Shown here one piece after another: positions 60,771 through 64,000 of a DNA stretch of 64,000 bases; the stretch's first letter is position 1; every line of letters begins with the position of its first letter. This DNA comes from Williamsia maris (lineage in GTDB: Bacteria; Actinomycetota; Actinomycetes; Mycobacteriales; Mycobacteriaceae). Both the position numbers and the translations under genes were made by a program. The notes under the pieces were generated by a model. That model was given only the letters and a program-made list of their open reading frames with translations, was not told where the DNA came from and did not search any database. Where the stretch lies: assembly GCF_024171815.1 (NCBI RefSeq), contig NZ_JAMTCJ010000001.1:744001-808000 (forward strand), read 5' to 3'.

Positions 60771-61559
60771 TCAGCGGCCGGTGAAATCGGCGTCACGACG
60801 TTCGATGAACGACTGCACCCCCTCGGCGCCGTCCGCGGTGGCGAACAGGCGGGCCACCTCGGGCTGCAGGTGCGCGATCGCCGCGTCGTCACCCTCGCGC
60901 CGCGCGCGGTGGGCACCGGCCAGGACCGCGCCGACGCCGAGCGGCGCGGCCTTGTCGGCGATCGTGTGGGCGATCTGGCGGGCACGGTCGATCGGGTGGT
61001 CGGCGAGCTCCTGGACCAACCCGATCCGGTGGGCTTCGGTCCCGTCGAACTCGTCGCCGGTGAGCATCCACCGCATCGCGTTGCCCCAGCCGGTCTCGCG
61101 CGAGAACCTCAGGGTGGCGCCCCCGAACGGGTAGATCCCGCGCCGTACCTCGAGCTGACTGAAGCGTGCGTCTGGCGTCACCACGCGGATGTCCGCGGCG
61201 AGCAGCAGTTCGATCCCCAGCGTCAGCACGCGCCCCTGGGCCGCGGCGACGATGGGCGTCGTCCAGTCGCCGTCCAGGCGCCACGGATCCCGCCCGTCCG
61301 ACGGGTAGGTGGCAGCGCCGGAGGCGATCGCGGGCCCGACATCGACGAGGTCGAGGCCCGCGGTGAAGTGGTCGCCGTGCGCGAACAGCACGCCGCATCG
61401 CAGGTCGGCGTCGGATTCGAGAAGGGCGTAGGCGCGGGAGAGGTCGGCGAGCATCGCGAGGTCGAACGCATTGCGCTTCTCGGGCCGGTTCAGCCCGATC
61501 AGCAGGACGTGTCCATCGCGCTCGGTCGTGATCGTCTCGGTGGACGAGGTCTCGGTCAT
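60771..61559 (-). CDS. Enoyl-CoA hydratase-family protein
   Basis: A 262-residue crotonase: HVLLIGLNRPEKRNAFD, the oxyanion region GDHFTAGLDLVDVG, AAQGRVLTLGIELLLAADIRV, and RRGIYPFGGATLRFSRETG. The stretch ASGAATYPSDGRDPW is unlike typical hydratases. The exact reaction is uncertain. ATG 61559 has AGGAC 5 nt upstream. It is divergent from the OYE-DDN fusion and convergent with cysNC. Confidence 0.82.
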   Translation of the reverse strand: MTETSSTETITTERDGHVLLIGLNRPEKRNAFDLAMLADLSRAYALLESDADLRCGVLFAHGDHFTAGLDLVDVGPAIASGAATYPSDGRDPWRLDGDWTTPIVAAAQGRVLTLGIELLLAADIRVVTPDARFSQLEVRRGIYPFGGATLRFSRETGWGNAMRWMLTGDEFDGTEAHRIGLVQELADHPIDRARQIAHTIADKAAPLGVGAVLAGAHRARREGDDAAIAHLQPEVARLFATADGAEGVQSFIERRDADFTGR

Positions 61560-61636
61560 TGGTGGTCCTGTCGCGTCGGTATTTATTATGGCATCATGCA
61601 TACAACCACAGCATCCCCCACGACGGACGGCCGACG

Positions 61637-63379
61637 ATGCCCGCAGACACGACCACCGACAGCCGCGCGGACACCGCGGCGACGCTGAACGACCCACTGA
61701 CGCTGCGCTGCGGCCAGGTACTGCCCAACCGGGTGATGAAGGCGGCGCTCAGCGAGGGGTTGGCCACCTCCGAACACGGTCCCGACACCCGTCTCGAGCG
61801 TCTCTACTCCCAGTGGGGTGCGGGCGGTTACGGGCTGGTGATCACCGGCAACGTGATGGTGGATCGGCTGCACCTGGGTGAGCCCGGCAACGTCGTGATC
61901 GAGGACGATCGCCACCTCGACGGTCTGACCCGGTGGGCGAAGACCACGCAGGACGGCGGTTCCCCGATCTGGATGCAGCTCAATCACCCCGGCCGACAGG
62001 CGAACCCGCTGGCGACACGGTCTCGGCCAGTCGCCCCGTCGGCGATCGCGGTGAACATCCCCGGTATCCCCGCGCCGCGCGCGCTCACCGACTCCGAGAT
62101 CCGCGACATCATCGACCGGTTCGCCGAGGCCGCGGCGGTGGCCGAGAACGCCGGCTTCAACGGGGTGCAGATCCACGGCGCCCACGGGTACCTGATCTCG
62201 CAGTTCCTCTCGCCGCTGGCCAATCACCGCACCGACCGGTGGGGCGGCAGCCCGGACGCGCGGATGCGTTTCGTCCTCGAGGTCGTCCGCGCCATCCGGG
62301 GGGCGGTCTCCCCCGGATTCGCGGTGGGGATCAAGCTCAACTCCGCCGATTTCCAGAAGGGCGGGTTCGACGAAACCGAATCGCGTTCGGTCATAGAACA
62401 TCTGGTGGGCGAGAAGATCGACCTCATCGAGATCAGCGGCGGCAGTTACGAGTCACCCGCCATGATGGGGCGCAGCGACGCGGCGACCTCGGAGAGCACC
62501 CGCCGCCGAGAGGCGTACTTCCTCTCCTACGCCCACACCGTCCGCAGCGCCGCGGCGGACGTCCCTCTCGCGGTCACCGGTGGTTTCCGCACCGTCACCG
62601 CGATGAGTGCGGCCGTGAGCTCGGGTGACTGCGACGTCGTCGGCCTGGGCCGACCGACCGCGATCTCCCCGACGGCGGCACGGTCGGTGATCGACGGTCA
62701 CTCCGAGCGGCTCGAAGCACCCGCGATCTCGCTGGGGTTGCCGTCGAAGCTGGCGGCGACCAGCGCGGTGCGGTCGTTGGACGGGGCGCTGGACCTGCAA
62801 TGGCACACCGATCAACTCCACCTGATCGGGTCCGGTGGGACACCCGACCCGGATCGGTCCGCCTGGCGCACCGCGGCGACCATTCTGCGGCGCAACGGCT
62901 TCGACGCATTCCGCAGCCGACGCGGCGGCGGTTCGGCCGTCCCCGACCAGGCGGCGCTGACTCGGAAGTTCCGGCGGGAGCGGGCCATCGGGCGCTACGT
63001 GGCCAACCCTGCGATGCGCGGGCTGACCGCCGCGGGGATCCGGACGTCGTTGATGACCGACATCGAGACCACCGGACGCAGCACCGGTCTGCTGCGGCGT
63101 GTTCCCGTGTCGGCCACTTTCGACGAGGCCGGCGCATGGATCATCTCCCAGCACGGCACCCGCTCCGGCTGGGGCGCCAACATCACCGACAACCCCACGG
63201 TGCGGGTCCGCCAGGGCACGCGGTGGCGTTCGGCCATCGCCACGTTCGTCCCCGAGGACGATGTCATCGCCCGCGCACGCAGTTTCTCCGACAACCCCGT
63301 CCTCGGACGACTGATCGGCTCGACCTTCCGGGCGCTGCAGACCACCCCGGTCTCGGTACGCGTCACCTTCACCGACTGA
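61637..63379 (+). CDS. Old Yellow Enzyme fused to deazaflavin-type (DDN) nitroreductase domain
   Basis: A 580-residue two-domain protein. Residues ~20-410 are an Old Yellow Enzyme barrel: LPNRVMKAALSEG, IWMQLNHPGRQ, NGVQIHGAHGYLISQFLSPL, NHRTDRWGGSPDARMRFV and GDCDVVGLGRPTAI (FMN sites and HxxN/H-type pocket). Residues ~450-580 resemble the DDN/F420-dependent nitroreductase split barrel: DIETTGRSTGLLRRVPVS, GWGANITDNPTVRVRQG, FVPEDDVIARAR. The link region is basic (RRNGFDAFRSRRGG). It may pass electrons between FMN and F420H2 or sit on lipids; reaction unknown. ATG 61637 is chosen; the shared promoter region with the crotonase is ~77 bp. Confidence 0.85.
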   Translation: MPADTTTDSRADTAATLNDPLTLRCGQVLPNRVMKAALSEGLATSEHGPDTRLERLYSQWGAGGYGLVITGNVMVDRLHLGEPGNVVIEDDRHLDGLTRWAKTTQDGGSPIWMQLNHPGRQANPLATRSRPVAPSAIAVNIPGIPAPRALTDSEIRDIIDRFAEAAAVAENAGFNGVQIHGAHGYLISQFLSPLANHRTDRWGGSPDARMRFVLEVVRAIRGAVSPGFAVGIKLNSADFQKGGFDETESRSVIEHLVGEKIDLIEISGGSYESPAMMGRSDAATSESTRRREAYFLSYAHTVRSAAADVPLAVTGGFRTVTAMSAAVSSGDCDVVGLGRPTAISPTAARSVIDGHSERLEAPAISLGLPSKLAATSAVRSLDGALDLQWHTDQLHLIGSGGTPDPDRSAWRTAATILRRNGFDAFRSRRGGGSAVPDQAALTRKFRRERAIGRYVANPAMRGLTAAGIRTSLMTDIETTGRSTGLLRRVPVSATFDEAGAWIISQHGTRSGWGANITDNPTVRVRQGTRWRSAIATFVPEDDVIARARSFSDNPVLGRLIGSTFRALQTTPVSVRVTFTD

Positions 63380-63388
63380 GCCGGTCCC

Positions 63389-64000
63389 TCAGCGCAGTTG
63401 GTCCACCGACTGCCTGGCCTGGGCGGCGTGGAGGTGGGTGGCGGCGCTGATCTCGAGGTGGGTGAGGTCGTTGGCGATGCAGGCGAAGGTGTAGCCCCGG
63501 CTCATGCGGTGCGCCGCGGTGAGACCGTCGGGAGCGTGGATACCGGCGGCGACGCCTGCGGTACGGGCGGCGTCGGCCACCGACCGCAGTGCCTGCTCGT
63601 ACTCGTCGTCGACCGACGGGTCGTAGGGGAACGCGCCGCCGAGCGCGATGGACAGATCCGACGGTCCGACGTACACACCGTCGAGACCGTCGACGGCACA
63701 GATCGATTCGATGTTCCGCACCGCCTCGAGCGTTTCGATCATTGCGATGACGAGGGTGGAATCGTTGGCGTCGGCCGGTCGCGGTCCGATGCGCAGGGCC
63801 GAGCGGGCGGGCCCGTAGGACCGGACTCCCTGGGGCGCATAGCGGGTCGCGGCGACGGCGTGCGCTGCCTGTTCCGGGGTGTTGATCATCGGGACGATGA
63901 CGCCGACAGCGCCCGCGTCGAGGGCGCGCTCGATCAGTCGTTCGGAGTTCTCCCCCACCCGCACCATGCCGACGGCGGAGCGCCCCGCGTCGATGGCGAG
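63389..64000 (-). CDS. HpcH/HpaI-family aldolase, N-terminal part beyond window
   Basis: The visible ~203 residues run to the natural C-terminus: GMVRVGENSERLIERALDAG, GVIVPMINTPEQAAHAVAA, MIETLEAVRNIESICAVDG, LDGVYVGPSDLSIALGG, AAGIHAPDG. These are landmarks of class II HpcH/HpaI aldolases (metal Glu in MIETLEA, phosphate/carboxylate loop GPSDLS). Members cleave 2-keto-4-hydroxy acids. The start lies past the right edge. Confidence 0.87.
   Translation of the reverse strand, partial: LAIDAGRSAVGMVRVGENSERLIERALDAGAVGVIVPMINTPEQAAHAVAATRYAPQGVRSYGPARSALRIGPRPADANDSTLVIAMIETLEAVRNIESICAVDGLDGVYVGPSDLSIALGGAFPYDPSVDDEYEQALRSVADAARTAGVAAGIHAPDGLTAAHRMSRGYTFACIANDLTHLEISAATHLHAAQARQSVDQLR

Noticed and set aside
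61580-61612. AT-rich stretch with GCAT-C-ATGC between the crotonase and OYE-DDN genes
   Set aside because: The palindrome is only 9 bp; it may be part of a promoter but is too short to call an operator.
1-64000. tRNA, rRNA, prophage, integrase or attachment sites
   Set aside because: I looked for conserved tRNA arms, rRNA segments and phage or transposase proteins and saw none; the genes read as chromosomal throughout.

Overview
The window is GC-rich, densely packed DNA of an actinobacterium, most likely a mycolic-acid-containing member of the Mycobacteriales; Gordonia or a close relative is my best guess. This rests on gene content and order, not on a marker gene: no rRNA or tRNA gene was recognised. 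From memory of the Mycobacterium tuberculosis map, about 3.3-26.3 kb is an inverted, partly rearranged counterpart of Rv0858c-Rv0882 (dapC, ercc3, helicase-associated protein, moaC/mog/moaE, rpf, moaD/moaA, flavin reductase, cspB, DUF2771, MFS, DUF3027, MarR, DUF2530). Many genes carry a TANNNT box 6-7 nt before the start codon and no Shine-Dalgarno sequence, which suggests common leaderless transcription.

Layout. 0-5.4 kb: a truncated MFS transporter, an Eis-type acetyltransferase, a second MFS transporter with its MarR regulator, and a purine-type NCS2 permease. 5.4-12.3 kb: DUF2530 lies antisense to the end of a PAP2 phosphatase gene; an Hsp90-like ATPase and a DUF3027 protein are in the same run; an MFS protein and a DUF2771 membrane protein diverge from it. 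12.28-12.83 kb has no gene and holds a striking set of direct and inverted repeats. 12.8-18.5 kb: cspB, a flavin reductase operon, and two molybdenum-cofactor gene sets (moaA-moaD and moaC-mog-moaE) around a resuscitation-promoting factor gene preceded by a c-di-AMP (ydaO-type) riboswitch. 18.5-22.6 kb: an XPB/WYL-like protein and an XPB helicase. 22.6-25.1 kb: three tandem paralogous membrane proteins with proline-rich heads.

25-35 kb: dapC, an AlkB-type DNA repair gene under a near-consensus SOS box, a decarboxylase-like gene with a divergent LysR regulator, an SDR, a serine/threonine dehydratase, a DoxX-like membrane protein, and a membrane adenylate cyclase divergent from a TetR gene with two operator-like palindromes. 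35-45 kb: YceI, NUDIX, acyl-CoA dehydrogenase, SDR, a pterin dehydratase fused to a VOC-like domain coupled to an enoyl-CoA hydratase, a secreted lipase, and a transketolase-like E1 enzyme divergent from an Lrp regulator.

45-64 kb: an extradiol dioxygenase, a MarR and a DoxX that share a 16-bp operator-like sequence; a ferritin-like protein; a frameshifted aldo/keto reductase; an acetate-type transporter, an OhrR-type regulator and a DUF5313 protein; a LysR-dehydrogenase-CitMHS organic-acid set; an LLM flavin monooxygenase; a tightly coupled Stf0 sulfotransferase-CysD-CysNC operon that probably supplies PAPS for trehalose sulfation; an enoyl-CoA hydratase; an Old Yellow Enzyme fused to a deazaflavin-type (DDN) domain; and a truncated HpcH/HpaI aldolase.
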